Source of the DNA: Stenotrophomonas acidaminiphila
GTDB lineage: Bacteria; Pseudomonadota; Gammaproteobacteria; Xanthomonadales; Xanthomonadaceae
Assembly: GCF_001431595.1 (NCBI RefSeq)
Contig: NZ_LDJO01000021.1
Location: 1-64,000, forward strand
DNA: 64,000 nucleotides
Direction of reading: 5' to 3'
The notes below the pieces were generated by a model. It made no database searches. It was given only the letters and a program-made list of their open reading frames with translations, and was not told the DNA's origin. Below are positions 50,516-59,027 of the stretch, piece after piece. Each line of letters begins with the position of its first letter. Position 1 is the first letter of the stretch. A program made the translations under genes and the position numbers.

Positions 50516-51261
50516 CGCCCGGCCGCTTCGATCGCGGCCACCGCCTGCGGCCACTGCCAGGCGGTATCGGCCAGGCGCAGGCGCGGTTCGTCGCTGGACA
50601 CGCCGTGCTCGGCCTCGTGCGCCCAGGTCACCGCATACGGGGTGTGCACGCCCCAGCCGCCGAGCGCCAGCACCGGCTCGATGTCCGAGCGCAGCGAATT
50701 GCCGACCATCACGAAGCGCTCGGCCGGCAGGTTGAACTCGGCCAGCACCCGGGCATAGGTGGACGGGTCCTTTTCCGAGACGATCTCGATGCGCGGGAAC
50801 AGGTCGCGCAACCCGGAACGTTCGATCTTCTGTTCCTGGTGGAACAGGTCGCCCTTGGTGATGAGTACCACCGGCCAGCGTGCGGCGATGGCGGACACCG
50901 CCTCGCGCACGCCGTCGATCACCTCCACCGGGTGCTGCAGGGTGCGGCGGCCGATCTCGACGATCTGGCGCAGGTGCGCGGCGGAAATGCGCTCGTCGGT
51001 CAATTCGATGGCCGCTTCGATCATCGACAGGGTCATGCCCTTGGCGCCGTAGCCGAACACCGCCAGGTTGCGCCGCTCCACCTTGAGCAGGTGCTGCGCG
51101 GTACCGGCATCGTGCAGGTCGACGTAGTGGCCGAGGATGGACTCGAATTCCTGTTCGGCCTGGCGGTAGAAGTCCTCGCTCTTCCAGAGCGTGTCGTCAC
51201 CGTCGAAGCCGACCAGGCCGATGCCGGGGGAATGTGCCGAAGCGTGGGATGCGGATGTCAT
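50512..51261 (-). CDS. HAD-superfamily hydrolase
   Basis: Haloacid-dehalogenase-like phosphatase of 249 aa. Motif I is GFDGDDTLW with the nucleophile Asp, motif II is VLITKGD, motif III has Lys in EIVSEKDPSTY, and motif IV is MVGNSLRSDIEPVLA. A helical cap lies between motifs I and II (about 30-110). The substrate is unknown; small phospho-metabolites are typical. An ATGA overlap links it to the downstream unknown gene. Confidence 0.92.
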   Translation of the reverse strand: MTSASHASAHSPGIGLVGFDGDDTLWKSEDFYRQAEQEFESILGHYVDLHDAGTAQHLLKVERRNLAVFGYGAKGMTLSMIEAAIELTDERISAAHLRQIVEIGRRTLQHPVEVIDGVREAVSAIAARWPVVLITKGDLFHQEQKIERSGLRDLFPRIEIVSEKDPSTYARVLAEFNLPAERFVMVGNSLRSDIEPVLALGGWGVHTPYAVTWAHEAEHGVSSDEPRLRLADTAWQWPQAVAAIEAAGR

Positions 51262-51346
51262 GCCGCACAGGATAGCAACCGGCCCATGCGGAAGGAGCGG
51301 CCTGCGGCCGCTCCTCCGGGGACATGGCGTTACCGCCGCCGCTGCG

Positions 51347-51685
51347 TTACTTCTGCTGCGAGGCGCTGTAGGTGCGGTATTCGTCCGGGGTCAGCTTGCC
51401 GTCCTTGTCGGCATCGGCGGCGTCGAACACCTGCGCCAGCCCGGCATGGGCCTGCGATTCGGCGCGGCTGATGCTGCCGTCGCCGTCGGTGTCCAGGCTG
51501 GCCCACGACTGGCCAGTGCCGCCGGCCGCCGCGTCGGCGGCGGTGGCCTGCCCGGTCTGTGCCGCCTGCCCGTGGGCCTGGTGTTCCTGCTCGGCCTTGG
51601 GGTCCTGGGCCATGGCCGGCATGGCCAGCACGGCACCGGCGACGGCGACGAGGGCGAACAGCGGGTTGCGGTTGCGAATGGTCAT
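51347..51685 (-). CDS. exported EF-hand calcium-binding protein
   Basis: Small protein of 112 aa with a signal peptide (about 1-25, cleavage after AMA) and an EF-hand pair. The two loops are DTDGDGSISRAE and DADKDGKLTPDE, both with complete calcium ligands. The linker between signal and EF-hands is Gln/Ala/Gly-rich. The ATG has an AGGAGGAA ribosome-binding site. An upstream-open frame to 52162 is rejected. Similar short EF-hand proteins are frequent in Xanthomonadaceae; their function is unknown. Confidence 0.9.
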   Translation of the reverse strand: MTIRNRNPLFALVAVAGAVLAMPAMAQDPKAEQEHQAHGQAAQTGQATAADAAAGGTGQSWASLDTDGDGSISRAESQAHAGLAQVFDAADADKDGKLTPDEYRTYSASQQK

Positions 51686-51908
51686 CAGGGGGTTCCTCCT
51701 GCGGTTCTGGAAAGCGCGGTGATTCCGCACGCCGCCACCCTCGCAGGCCCGTCCTGAATCGCGCACGCCCCGCGGAACGGCCACAGACACGGTGTTAACC
51801 AACGCACGCGCGCAAGCCGCTACCGCCCTGGTTAGCGATGCGTGAGCCGCAGGTAAGCCATGCATTCGGGCGTTCCATCCACGGCACGCCCGCGTGGATC
51901 GGGCGGCG

Positions 51909-52289
51909 TCAGTCGCCGCGGGTGTCGCCTTCCGCGGCGACGCGCGGGCTGAACGCCCGCCATCCGAGCCCCACGCCGACCAGCGCACCGGCGACTTCCA
52001 GCACCACCCGCGTCCCCAACTGGTCGGGATCGTGGATACCGGCCAGCGCCAGCCGCGCATACAGCGGCGACTCCAGCTGCACCATGCCCAGGTAGAACAG
52101 GTTCCAGCCGTCCACGCCGGCACCGATGGCAACCGCGGCCAGGCACGGCCAGGCGATGGCATGGCCCGCCGACAGGCCGGTGCGACGGCACACCTGCCAC
52201 CACAGGAAGAACACCACGAAACCGACCGCCAGCGCGATCAGGGCTGCTTCCAGCGAGCCCAGCAGGCCGTAGTGGAGTTCCAGGTTCAT
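51909..52289 (-). CDS. small inner-membrane protein, unknown
   Basis: Protein of 126 aa with about three hydrophobic segments (LLGSLEAALIALAVGFVVFF, AIAWPCLAAVAIGAGVDGW and VVLEVAGALVGVGLGW). No family was recognised. The start at MNLELHY (52289) is chosen; a 16-codon upstream extension has no ribosome-binding site. The gene stands alone between the EF-hand gene and the VanX-type gene. It is probably real because coding-type composition is maintained throughout. Confidence 0.7.
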   Translation of the reverse strand: MNLELHYGLLGSLEAALIALAVGFVVFFLWWQVCRRTGLSAGHAIAWPCLAAVAIGAGVDGWNLFYLGMVQLESPLYARLALAGIHDPDQLGTRVVLEVAGALVGVGLGWRAFSPRVAAEGDTRGD

Positions 52290-52412
52290 CGTTTTCCGGT
52301 CATGGCAACGGGGAGACCGCAGTGTAGCCGGCCGCATCCTGCCCGCAGGCGCGGCGGCCGCGACGCGGCTTTCGTGGCGACACCAGCGCCGCGTGGTGCG
52401 GCGCTGGTCGCG

Positions 52413-53135
52413 CTAGCGCACCGGGAAGTCGTAGGCGGTATCGGGGGCCGGCTCGGGCCGGAACGTGTAGTGCCACCATTCCATGGGGTAGTTGGCGAAG
52501 CCTTCGGCGCCCATCGCGTCGAGCAGCAGCCGGCGATTGTCGCGCTGCCGGGCAGTGATGTCCGGGCTGTCGGTATGCGCCAGCGGATCGAACCGGTCGA
52601 AGCCGGTGCCCATGTCCAGTTCCACGCAGTCGCCCTGGCGGCAGTCGAGCAGGCCCAGGTCCACGGTGGCGCCGCGGCTGTGGCCGGAATGCTCGGCGAT
52701 GTAGCCGTCCAGCAACCGGCTCTTGTCGATGTTCGGGTAGTAGCGGGCCTTGGCCTGCTGGTCGGCCGGGTCGTGCGCCCAGGCGACGAACGACTGCACC
52801 GAGCGTACCGGGCGGTAGCAGTCGTACAGGCGCAGCGCGTGGCCCTGCGCCTGCAGCGTGCGCTGCACGCGCGCCAGCGCCTGCGCGACCGGCGCGAGCA
52901 GGTAGCAGCGCGGCGCGTCGTAACCGGGCACCGGCCGGCCGGTGAAGTTGTCGCTGCCGGCATAGCGCATGTCCAGCGAGAACCCGGGCGCCAGGGTGGC
53001 GACATCCAGCATGCCGGCCTGCGCCGGCGTGGCGGCCGGGGACACCGCCGGCACCGCCGCCTGCGCCGCGGCGCAGGCGGCCAGCGCAGGCAACGCGATC
53101 CAACACCGGAGATTCATGGCAATGGCTCTGCGCAT
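52413..53135 (-). CDS. VanX/DdpX-type D-Ala-D-Ala dipeptidase, exported
   Basis: Zinc metallopeptidase of the M15D family, 240 aa, splitting D-alanyl-D-alanine. Core motifs are YDCYRPVRSVQSF, the zinc-ligand stretch SGHSRGATVDLGLLD (His and Asp), and the catalytic Glu/His in FANYPMEWWHYTF. The N-terminus is a signal with a possible lipobox (LAAC), so it acts in the periplasm. The ATG at 53135 sits 3 bp after the stop of the MurQ-like gene, implying coupling; an in-frame ATG at 53117 is the alternative. In this locus it probably recycles D-Ala-D-Ala from imported muropeptides rather than giving vancomycin resistance; no VanA ligase or VanH is nearby. Confidence 0.9.
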   Translation of the reverse strand: MRRAIAMNLRCWIALPALAACAAAQAAVPAVSPAATPAQAGMLDVATLAPGFSLDMRYAGSDNFTGRPVPGYDAPRCYLLAPVAQALARVQRTLQAQGHALRLYDCYRPVRSVQSFVAWAHDPADQQAKARYYPNIDKSRLLDGYIAEHSGHSRGATVDLGLLDCRQGDCVELDMGTGFDRFDPLAHTDSPDITARQRDNRRLLLDAMGAEGFANYPMEWWHYTFRPEPAPDTAYDFPVR

Positions 53136-53138
53136 GGC

Positions 53139-55226
53139 TCAGGTGCGCTCGTGCAGATAGCCGTTCAGGCCCTTGGCACGCAGCAGCTGCGCGGCGCCGG
53201 CCCAGTCCAGCGGCCTGCCGCTGTCCAGGCGTTCGAGCACGGCGACGATCGCCAGTTCCACCTCGGGCAGCTGCGCCGCCTCCGGCAGGCGTGCGCGCTG
53301 GTCGATCGCTTCGTACAGCACGGCATTGGCCTCGGCATAGCCCAGCAGGTCGGTGGCACCGTGCTGCGCGCGCCAGCGCTTGCCATCGAGCACGGCGTTG
53401 ACGTGCGACTGGATCAGGTAGGTGGCACGGCCGATCAGCTTGAGATTGCCCGGCTGCACCGCGGTCATGGTGTTGCCCACGGTGCGCCCGAGCCGCGCCA
53501 TCACCGCGGTCGAATGCGCATTGAGCAGCATCTTCAGCGCCAGCGTGCGGTCCAGGCCGAGCGGATCGTTGCCCTGCGGCAGTTCCAGCGCGATGTCGCG
53601 GGGCATGCCGTCCAGCGCCTTGCCGGCATCGCCGGAGGCCGCGCCGTGCCCCACGGTGACGGTCAGCCGGCCGGCGCCGGCGTCGCCGAACGCCTGCCAC
53701 CATTGCCGGGCCAGCGCATCCATCGGCTCGCCGGCATAGCGCAGCAGCACGCCCAGGTCGCCCGCCTGCGGCGGCAGCCGCTCGCGGTTGGCCGGCGACC
53801 AGGACAGGTCGTACAGGGCCTGCTGCTCGGCGCCGGCGCGTTCCAGGCTGCGCAGCGCGGTGGCACGCAGCGCCGGGTCGTCCACCTTCTGCTCGAACTG
53901 CGGGCGGTACTGCGCGGCATCCAGCCCGTGGAACGGGCGGTGCAGCAGTGCGTCCCAGGCCGCCTGCGGCGTCGCCACCGGCGCCCAGACGCGGATCCAC
54001 GACGCAGGCGGCGTCGTATCGGTGCGGTCCAGCGGCGCCAGCCGGAACGTCGGCGCGCGTTCGGTCACGTCCACGAACACCGGCATCAGCGCCTGCCCGG
54101 CCAGGTAGGTGGCGTGGTGGCCACCGGCATAGGCCTGGGCCTCGCGCACGGTCCACTGCGCCAGTTGCGGGGCGCTGGCCGCAACGCTGCGCTGCAGGCC
54201 GGCGAAGCCGCGCAGGCGGCTCTCCAGGGTGTCCTTGGAATCCAGCCCCAGGCGCCGTGCGTCGGCCGCGTCCAGCTGCGGCAGCAGCAGCGCGCGCAGC
54301 GCGTCTTCCAGCACCAGCCCCAGCGCGTACAGGCTGGTGGTGGTGGCCTGCATGCGGGTGGACCCGGTGATGGCCTGCGGGCCGGTGGGCAGCGCGATCT
54401 TGTGGATGCGCGCATCGTCGAGCACGCGACGGCTGCGCTCGAACGGGCGCAGCACCTCGTCCGGGTTGTTGTAGACGAACCAGACCCGGTCGGTACCCGC
54501 GCCACGCTCATCGGCGGCGGCCAGCGCGGTGCCGATCACCGCCGAGGTCTCGCCTCCCTCGGTCACCGCGAACACCACGTCGTCGGCGCTGATGCCGTCA
54601 TCGCGCATCTGCAGCGCACCGATCAGCTGGAGGTCCTCGAAGCCCTCCAGCGAGCTGATCAGCGCGCGGTCGCCGCCGGTGATCTCGCCGCGCACGCGCT
54701 CGCCCAGGCCGGCCGGCAACGCAGCGGCGACGCGCGGCCACGCCGGGTCGGCCTGCAGGCGCTTCCAGAACGGCCGCCACACGCCGCTCTCCAGCGTTTC
54801 GGCCAGGCGCCCGGTGGAGCCGGTGCCATAGAAGTAGATGCGGTGGCCGTCGCGCAGCGCGCGCTGCACCGCCGCCGAGGCCGCATGCAGGCGGGCCATG
54901 CGCTGCGGATCATCGGCCAGCGCGGCGAAGGCGCGGGCCACGTCCTCGTCGACCGAGAACAGCTGCGACAGTGCCTGCGCCGGATCGTGCGCGGCCACTT
55001 CGCTCAGGTTCCAGGTGCGGGGATGGCGCTGTTCGGTCAGCAGCGTGTGCAGCTGGAACTGGGTGCGCTGCTGCACGAATTCGGTGGAGGCCGGCGCCGG
55101 CGACAGGCCCAGCCGACCGGTGCCATCGGCGGCGAGGGCAGCCGGGCTGATCGCGGCCAGGCTCAGGGCGAACGTCATGGCGATGCGTCCGGTACGGGGG
55201 GAAGATGCACGGTTGGGTCGAGTCAT
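53139..55226 (-). CDS. large MurQ/GckR-like SIS-domain protein with signal peptide
   Basis: Protein of 695 aa of the SIS family. The first SIS domain (about 55-330) starts with a MurQ-like helix (LLTEQRHPRTWNLSEVA) and has the sugar-phosphate loop YFYGTGSTGRLAETLES (about 131-147) and TGSTRMQATT. The C-terminal half keeps the MurQ signature ALKMLLNAHSTAVMARLGR and GNTMTAVQPGNLKLIGRA. Uniquely for this family, residues 1-33 form a good signal peptide (charged N-region, hydrophobic core, ALA-AD cleavage), and the catalytic domain begins well after it. MurQ is normally a cytoplasmic MurNAc-6-phosphate etherase. The start is 10 bp after the amidase stop; it is 3 bp from the VanX-type gene. Confidence 0.82.
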   Translation of the reverse strand: MTRPNRASSPRTGRIAMTFALSLAAISPAALAADGTGRLGLSPAPASTEFVQQRTQFQLHTLLTEQRHPRTWNLSEVAAHDPAQALSQLFSVDEDVARAFAALADDPQRMARLHAASAAVQRALRDGHRIYFYGTGSTGRLAETLESGVWRPFWKRLQADPAWPRVAAALPAGLGERVRGEITGGDRALISSLEGFEDLQLIGALQMRDDGISADDVVFAVTEGGETSAVIGTALAAADERGAGTDRVWFVYNNPDEVLRPFERSRRVLDDARIHKIALPTGPQAITGSTRMQATTTSLYALGLVLEDALRALLLPQLDAADARRLGLDSKDTLESRLRGFAGLQRSVAASAPQLAQWTVREAQAYAGGHHATYLAGQALMPVFVDVTERAPTFRLAPLDRTDTTPPASWIRVWAPVATPQAAWDALLHRPFHGLDAAQYRPQFEQKVDDPALRATALRSLERAGAEQQALYDLSWSPANRERLPPQAGDLGVLLRYAGEPMDALARQWWQAFGDAGAGRLTVTVGHGAASGDAGKALDGMPRDIALELPQGNDPLGLDRTLALKMLLNAHSTAVMARLGRTVGNTMTAVQPGNLKLIGRATYLIQSHVNAVLDGKRWRAQHGATDLLGYAEANAVLYEAIDQRARLPEAAQLPEVELAIVAVLERLDSGRPLDWAGAAQLLRAKGLNGYLHERT

Positions 55227-55236
55227 GCGGCCGGCC

Positions 55237-55995
55237 TCAGCGGTGGGTGGCCGGTGCGGCCGGTGCGGGCGTGGCCAGCGCATGCAGGATGCGCAGGTCC
55301 TCGGCGTCCAGCTCGGTACCGCCCTGGCCACGGAAATGGTTGCGGAACGCGCGCACGGTGGCGGCGCGGTCGTCCAGCGGGTAGCCGATCAGGCGCAGCG
55401 CGGTCCACGGGTCGAACCCGTCCGGTGCCGGCGGCGCATCGGCGGCCGGCCAACGACCGAAGCCGGCGTCGGCCAGGCGCTTCCACGGGAACAGCGGGCC
55501 CGGGTCGGGCTTGCGCGTCGGCGCCAGGTCCTGGTGGCCGATGATCTGGCTGCGCGGGATGCGCAGGCGCGTGCACAGGTCGTCCAGCAGCAGCAGCAGG
55601 CTCTGCACCTGCGCCTCGGCGAACGGCGACTTGCCGTCGTTGTCCAGCTCGATGCCGATGGAGGCGGAGTTGAGGTCGGTGAACGGGCCCCAGCTGCCGG
55701 CACCCGCATGCCAGGCGCGGCGCTCGTCGCTGACCAGCTGGTAGCGCGTGCCGTCGGCGCCGATCAGGTAATGCGCGCTGACCGGGCCGCCACTGTTGCG
55801 GCCGCGCAGCGTATCCAGGCTCTGCTGCACCGATTCCTGCTCGGTGAAGTGGATGACGATCAGGTTGGGCCGGCGCACGTCCTGGTTCGGCGAAGGCACC
55901 CAGCCTGCCAGCGGGTTGCGCGGCGGCGCGTGGCCGCAGGCGGTGAGCAGGGCCAGCAACGCGGCCGGGAGCAACAGCTTGGTGGACATCTTCAT
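55237..55995 (-). CDS. N-acetylmuramoyl-L-alanine amidase lipoprotein (AmiD-like)
   Basis: Zinc amidase (Amidase_2) of 252 aa cleaving the lactyl-amide bond between MurNAc and the peptide. The lipobox LTAC (about residue 20) suggests outer-membrane anchoring, as in AmiD. Zinc ligands are the His of LIVIHFTEQ and the IGHQDLAP / KPDPGPLFPW pair (His, Asp). The substrate groove shows GPVSAHYLIGADG and NSASIGIELDNDG. A TTG at 55998 and an ATG at 55989 also exist; ATG 55995 has a GCGAGGC ribosome-binding site. It follows the TBDR gene by 143 bp and precedes the MurQ-like gene by 10 bp. Confidence 0.92.
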   Translation of the reverse strand: MKMSTKLLLPAALLALLTACGHAPPRNPLAGWVPSPNQDVRRPNLIVIHFTEQESVQQSLDTLRGRNSGGPVSAHYLIGADGTRYQLVSDERRAWHAGAGSWGPFTDLNSASIGIELDNDGKSPFAEAQVQSLLLLLDDLCTRLRIPRSQIIGHQDLAPTRKPDPGPLFPWKRLADAGFGRWPAADAPPAPDGFDPWTALRLIGYPLDDRAATVRAFRNHFRGQGGTELDAEDLRILHALATPAPAAPATHR

Positions 55996-56076
55996 CAACG
56001 CCTCGCTTGCACGACGGTGGTGCGTGAATCAAGGCAGGGCCGGCGTGCGGCCTGCCGACAACACGAAGAAAGCGCC

Positions 56077-56131
56077 TTCGCCGCCGCCGGTTGCCGGGCG
56101 GCGGCGAAAGGGGCCCGGAGACCGGGCCCGC
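56077..56131 (-). terminator. tandem hairpins after the second TonB-dependent receptor gene
   Basis: Two adjacent hairpins follow the TBDR stop: GGGCCCGG-TCT-CCGGGCCC (56111-56129) and a 12-bp perfect stem TTCGCCGCCGCC/GGCGGCGGCGAA (56077-56108). Only short T-runs follow, so they may attenuate rather than fully terminate, lowering expression of the amidase/MurQ-like/VanX genes relative to the receptor. Confidence 0.55.
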
Positions 56132-56138
56132 GGTTGCG

Positions 56139-59027
56139 TCACTGGAAGCGGTACTCCAGCAGCAGGTTGAAGGAACGGCCGCGCGGGTCGGCCACGCGCG
56201 CTTCCCAGCCCGCGCCGTCGCCGTCGTCCAGGTAGCGGACGGTGAACGGCGGATCGGTGTTGAGCAGGTTGCGGATGCCGAACGTCGCCTTCAGGTTCTC
56301 CATGCCGGTCCAGGTCAGGCTGTAGTTGTAGGTGATGTAGGCATCGACGTTGCCGTCCCACGCCGGCGGGTTGTAGCCGTTGACGACGCCGCCCGGCTTC
56401 CAGTCCTTGTAGCCGCCACGGTACACCTGGGTCAGCGTGTGCGCCCAGTCGCCCCTGGCCCAGCCGGCGCTGACGGTGTGCTTCCACCTGATCGGCAGGT
56501 TGTAGTAGCGCTCGTACTCGCCGACCAGGTTGTCGCTGTAGGGCAGGCTGTCGAAGGTCTTGGTCCTGAACGTGTCCAGGTAATTGCCGTTGAGGTGGAT
56601 GTTCCAGGTACCGCCGGCCAGGTCGCCGCGCACGTTGGAGTCCAGCTCGATGCCACGGGTCAGGGTGCCGCCGGTGTTGATGTAGCGCTGGTCGATGGCA
56701 ATGATCTTGCCGCCCGAGTCGCGGATGAAGTTGGAGGCGTACAGCGGGTAGTTGGCCGTCATCGTCGACAGGTTGAAGCCGCTGCGGATCGTGTTGGTAC
56801 GCTCGATCTCCCACCAGTCGACGCTGACGTTGAAGTTGCCGTTGGGCGCGATCACGAAGCCGATGCTGCGCTGTTCGGCCTCTTCCGGCTTCAGGTTCGG
56901 ATTGCCGCCGGTGATGATGTCCGGGCGGATCTGCTCGCTGCAGTTGGCCACGTCCGGGTTGTACTGGCCCTTCGGGCAGGTCGCCGGGTCGGCCAGGTCC
57001 AGGCCGGTGTACTGGGTCTCGGTGACGCCGCGGAACAGCTTGGCGAAATCAGGCACCTTGAAGCCGGTGCTGTAGGAGCCGCGGAACACCAGCCAGTCCA
57101 TCGGCTGCCACTTGAACGAGTACTTCGGATTGGTGGTGCCGCCGAAGCCGTCGTAACGGTCGTGGCGCACGGCCAGGTTGACCTCCAGGCTGTCGACCAC
57201 CGGCAGGTTGACCTCGGCGAACACCGCCTTGACGTTGCGCTGCTTGGGCGACATGTAGTTGGAGGCATCGCCGGGAACACCGAACACGTAGGCGTTGCCC
57301 GCCACCCATTCGGCCGGGCCGCCGAACTCGTATTCCTCGCGGCGCACGTCCACGCCCGCCGCCGCCTGCACGTCGTTGTCGCTCCACAGGCGGAAGCCGA
57401 GGCTGCCGCTGAAGCTGGCGTCGAAGGTGGTCATGGTCGAGGTGCCTTCGTAGATCTGCAGGCCGCTTGCGTCGGCCGCGGCCAGCGCGTCGTAGGCCGC
57501 CTGCGACTGGCTCTGGCCCGGCATCAGGAACGGGTTGAGCACGCCGTTCTTCAATGCCGCCTTCAGCTGCGGGGTGTAGTAGTAGCCACCGGCGGTCATC
57601 GACTCGGCCTTGCTCTGCGCGCGCGACAGGCCGATGTTGTAATCCCAGCTGCCGAGGCTGCCGGTCATGCCCAGCAGCGCGCGGTAGGCCTTGGTGGTGG
57701 TCTCGATCTGGCGCGGGCCGCAGACTTCGCAGCGCCAGCGGTAGGCAATGGGGCTGCCATAGACCAGGTTGGCCTGGTTGCCGAAATAATCGTGCAGCTG
57801 GTTGTAGATGGCGTCGTAGGTCGCCTTGGTGTTGGCGTTGAGCTCGTAGGCATCGAGCTGGGTGGCGCTGGCGTTGATGCTGGTGGTGATCTGCTGCGCC
57901 TCGAACTGGCGCTTGGACGTCACCTTCGAGCCCATGAACTCGGCGAAGAACTCATGGTTTTCGCCGACCTTGAAGGTGGCGCGGCCGATGCCCTGCACCG
58001 TGTCCACCGGCTGCTGGATGGTGCGCGCGCGGCCGTAGTCCCAGGCGCAGCCGAAGCTGGCACCGGGGCTGGCCCAGATCTTGTCGCCGTAGTCGCCCAT
58101 CATGTCGCCGCCGTTCTCGCAGCCGGCGCCGCCGGGCAGGCGCAACGTGTTGATGGTGGTCTTGGTGAGGCCGGTGACCGGGTCCTTCAGGCCGCCGCCG
58201 ATCATGCTGCCGGTGCCGGTGACGATGTTGGCGAACGGCGTGCCGCGGGTATCCGGCGACAGGCCGCGGTCGGCCTGGAAGCTGTTGACGAAGTCGCGCT
58301 GGTTGCCGCGCAGGATCTTGTTCTGCTTGACGTTGACCGCGGCCCAGACGTTCCAGCGGTCGTTGTCCAGGTCGCCCCAGCCCCCCAGCAGGCTGCCGTG
58401 GAAGATGTTGCCGCCGCCTTCCTGGGTCACGTCGGCACCGGCGGTGAGGGTGATGCCCTGGTAGTTGTTGCGGGTGATGAAGTTGATCACGCCGCCGATG
58501 GCGTCGGTGCCGTACACGGCCGACGCGCCGTCGCGCAGCACTTCCACGCGCTCGATCGCGGCGAACGGGATCGAGTTCAGGTCGACCACCTGGCCCGCCA
58601 GGCCGTGCGCGGCGACGCGGCGGCCATTGAGCAGCACCAGGGTCGCGTCGGCACCCTGTCCGCGCAGGTTGGCGCCGGACACGCCGTTGTTGCCGCGGGT
58701 GCCCGGGGGGGCGACGCCGCTGTTGGCGGCCAGGCTGTCCGGGCCGCTGCTGGCGATGTTGAGCTGCTGCAGCAGCTGTTCGGCCGACGTGATGCCCTGG
58801 GCCTCGATCTCGGCCTTCTGGATGATGGTGACGGGCATCGCCGCCTCGACATCGGTGCGCTTGATGCGCGAGCCGGTGACTTCGATCTTGTCGAGCGTGC
58901 GCGCCTCGGGCGACGCGGCGGCGGCCGTGGGCTGGGACTGCGCGAACGCGGCCAGCGGGCTGCCGAGCGCCAGCAGCAGGGCGGCGCTCAGGTGGTGCAT
59001 TCGTGGGGGACGTGCGGTTGCGGACAT
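56139..59027 (-). CDS. TonB-dependent receptor, probable muropeptide transporter
   Basis: Outer-membrane receptor of 962 aa. It has a signal peptide (about 1-30, AFAQ), a TonB box (RTLDKIEVTGSRIKR), a plug (PVTIIQKAEIEAQGITSAEQ, ATLVLLNGRRVAAHG, DGASAVYGTDAIGGVINFIT) and a beta barrel ending in Gln-preceded Phe (LLLEYRFQ). Here the penultimate residue is Phe and the last is Gln, a variant of the usual terminal Phe. The ATG at 59027 follows a GGAGAGAGAGC ribosome-binding site. Its neighbours (two amidases, a MurQ-like protein, a D-Ala-D-Ala dipeptidase, lysA) suggest peptidoglycan fragments as ligand; this is inference. Confidence 0.93.
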   Translation of the reverse strand: MSATARPPRMHHLSAALLLALGSPLAAFAQSQPTAAAASPEARTLDKIEVTGSRIKRTDVEAAMPVTIIQKAEIEAQGITSAEQLLQQLNIASSGPDSLAANSGVAPPGTRGNNGVSGANLRGQGADATLVLLNGRRVAAHGLAGQVVDLNSIPFAAIERVEVLRDGASAVYGTDAIGGVINFITRNNYQGITLTAGADVTQEGGGNIFHGSLLGGWGDLDNDRWNVWAAVNVKQNKILRGNQRDFVNSFQADRGLSPDTRGTPFANIVTGTGSMIGGGLKDPVTGLTKTTINTLRLPGGAGCENGGDMMGDYGDKIWASPGASFGCAWDYGRARTIQQPVDTVQGIGRATFKVGENHEFFAEFMGSKVTSKRQFEAQQITTSINASATQLDAYELNANTKATYDAIYNQLHDYFGNQANLVYGSPIAYRWRCEVCGPRQIETTTKAYRALLGMTGSLGSWDYNIGLSRAQSKAESMTAGGYYYTPQLKAALKNGVLNPFLMPGQSQSQAAYDALAAADASGLQIYEGTSTMTTFDASFSGSLGFRLWSDNDVQAAAGVDVRREEYEFGGPAEWVAGNAYVFGVPGDASNYMSPKQRNVKAVFAEVNLPVVDSLEVNLAVRHDRYDGFGGTTNPKYSFKWQPMDWLVFRGSYSTGFKVPDFAKLFRGVTETQYTGLDLADPATCPKGQYNPDVANCSEQIRPDIITGGNPNLKPEEAEQRSIGFVIAPNGNFNVSVDWWEIERTNTIRSGFNLSTMTANYPLYASNFIRDSGGKIIAIDQRYINTGGTLTRGIELDSNVRGDLAGGTWNIHLNGNYLDTFRTKTFDSLPYSDNLVGEYERYYNLPIRWKHTVSAGWARGDWAHTLTQVYRGGYKDWKPGGVVNGYNPPAWDGNVDAYITYNYSLTWTGMENLKATFGIRNLLNTDPPFTVRYLDDGDGAGWEARVADPRGRSFNLLLEYRFQ

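Noticed and set aside
52413..53135. Vancomycin-resistance interpretation of the VanX-type gene
   Set aside because: No D-Ala-D-Lac ligase, VanH or VanRS neighbours; the gene is coupled to peptidoglycan-recycling-type genes in a Gram-negative.
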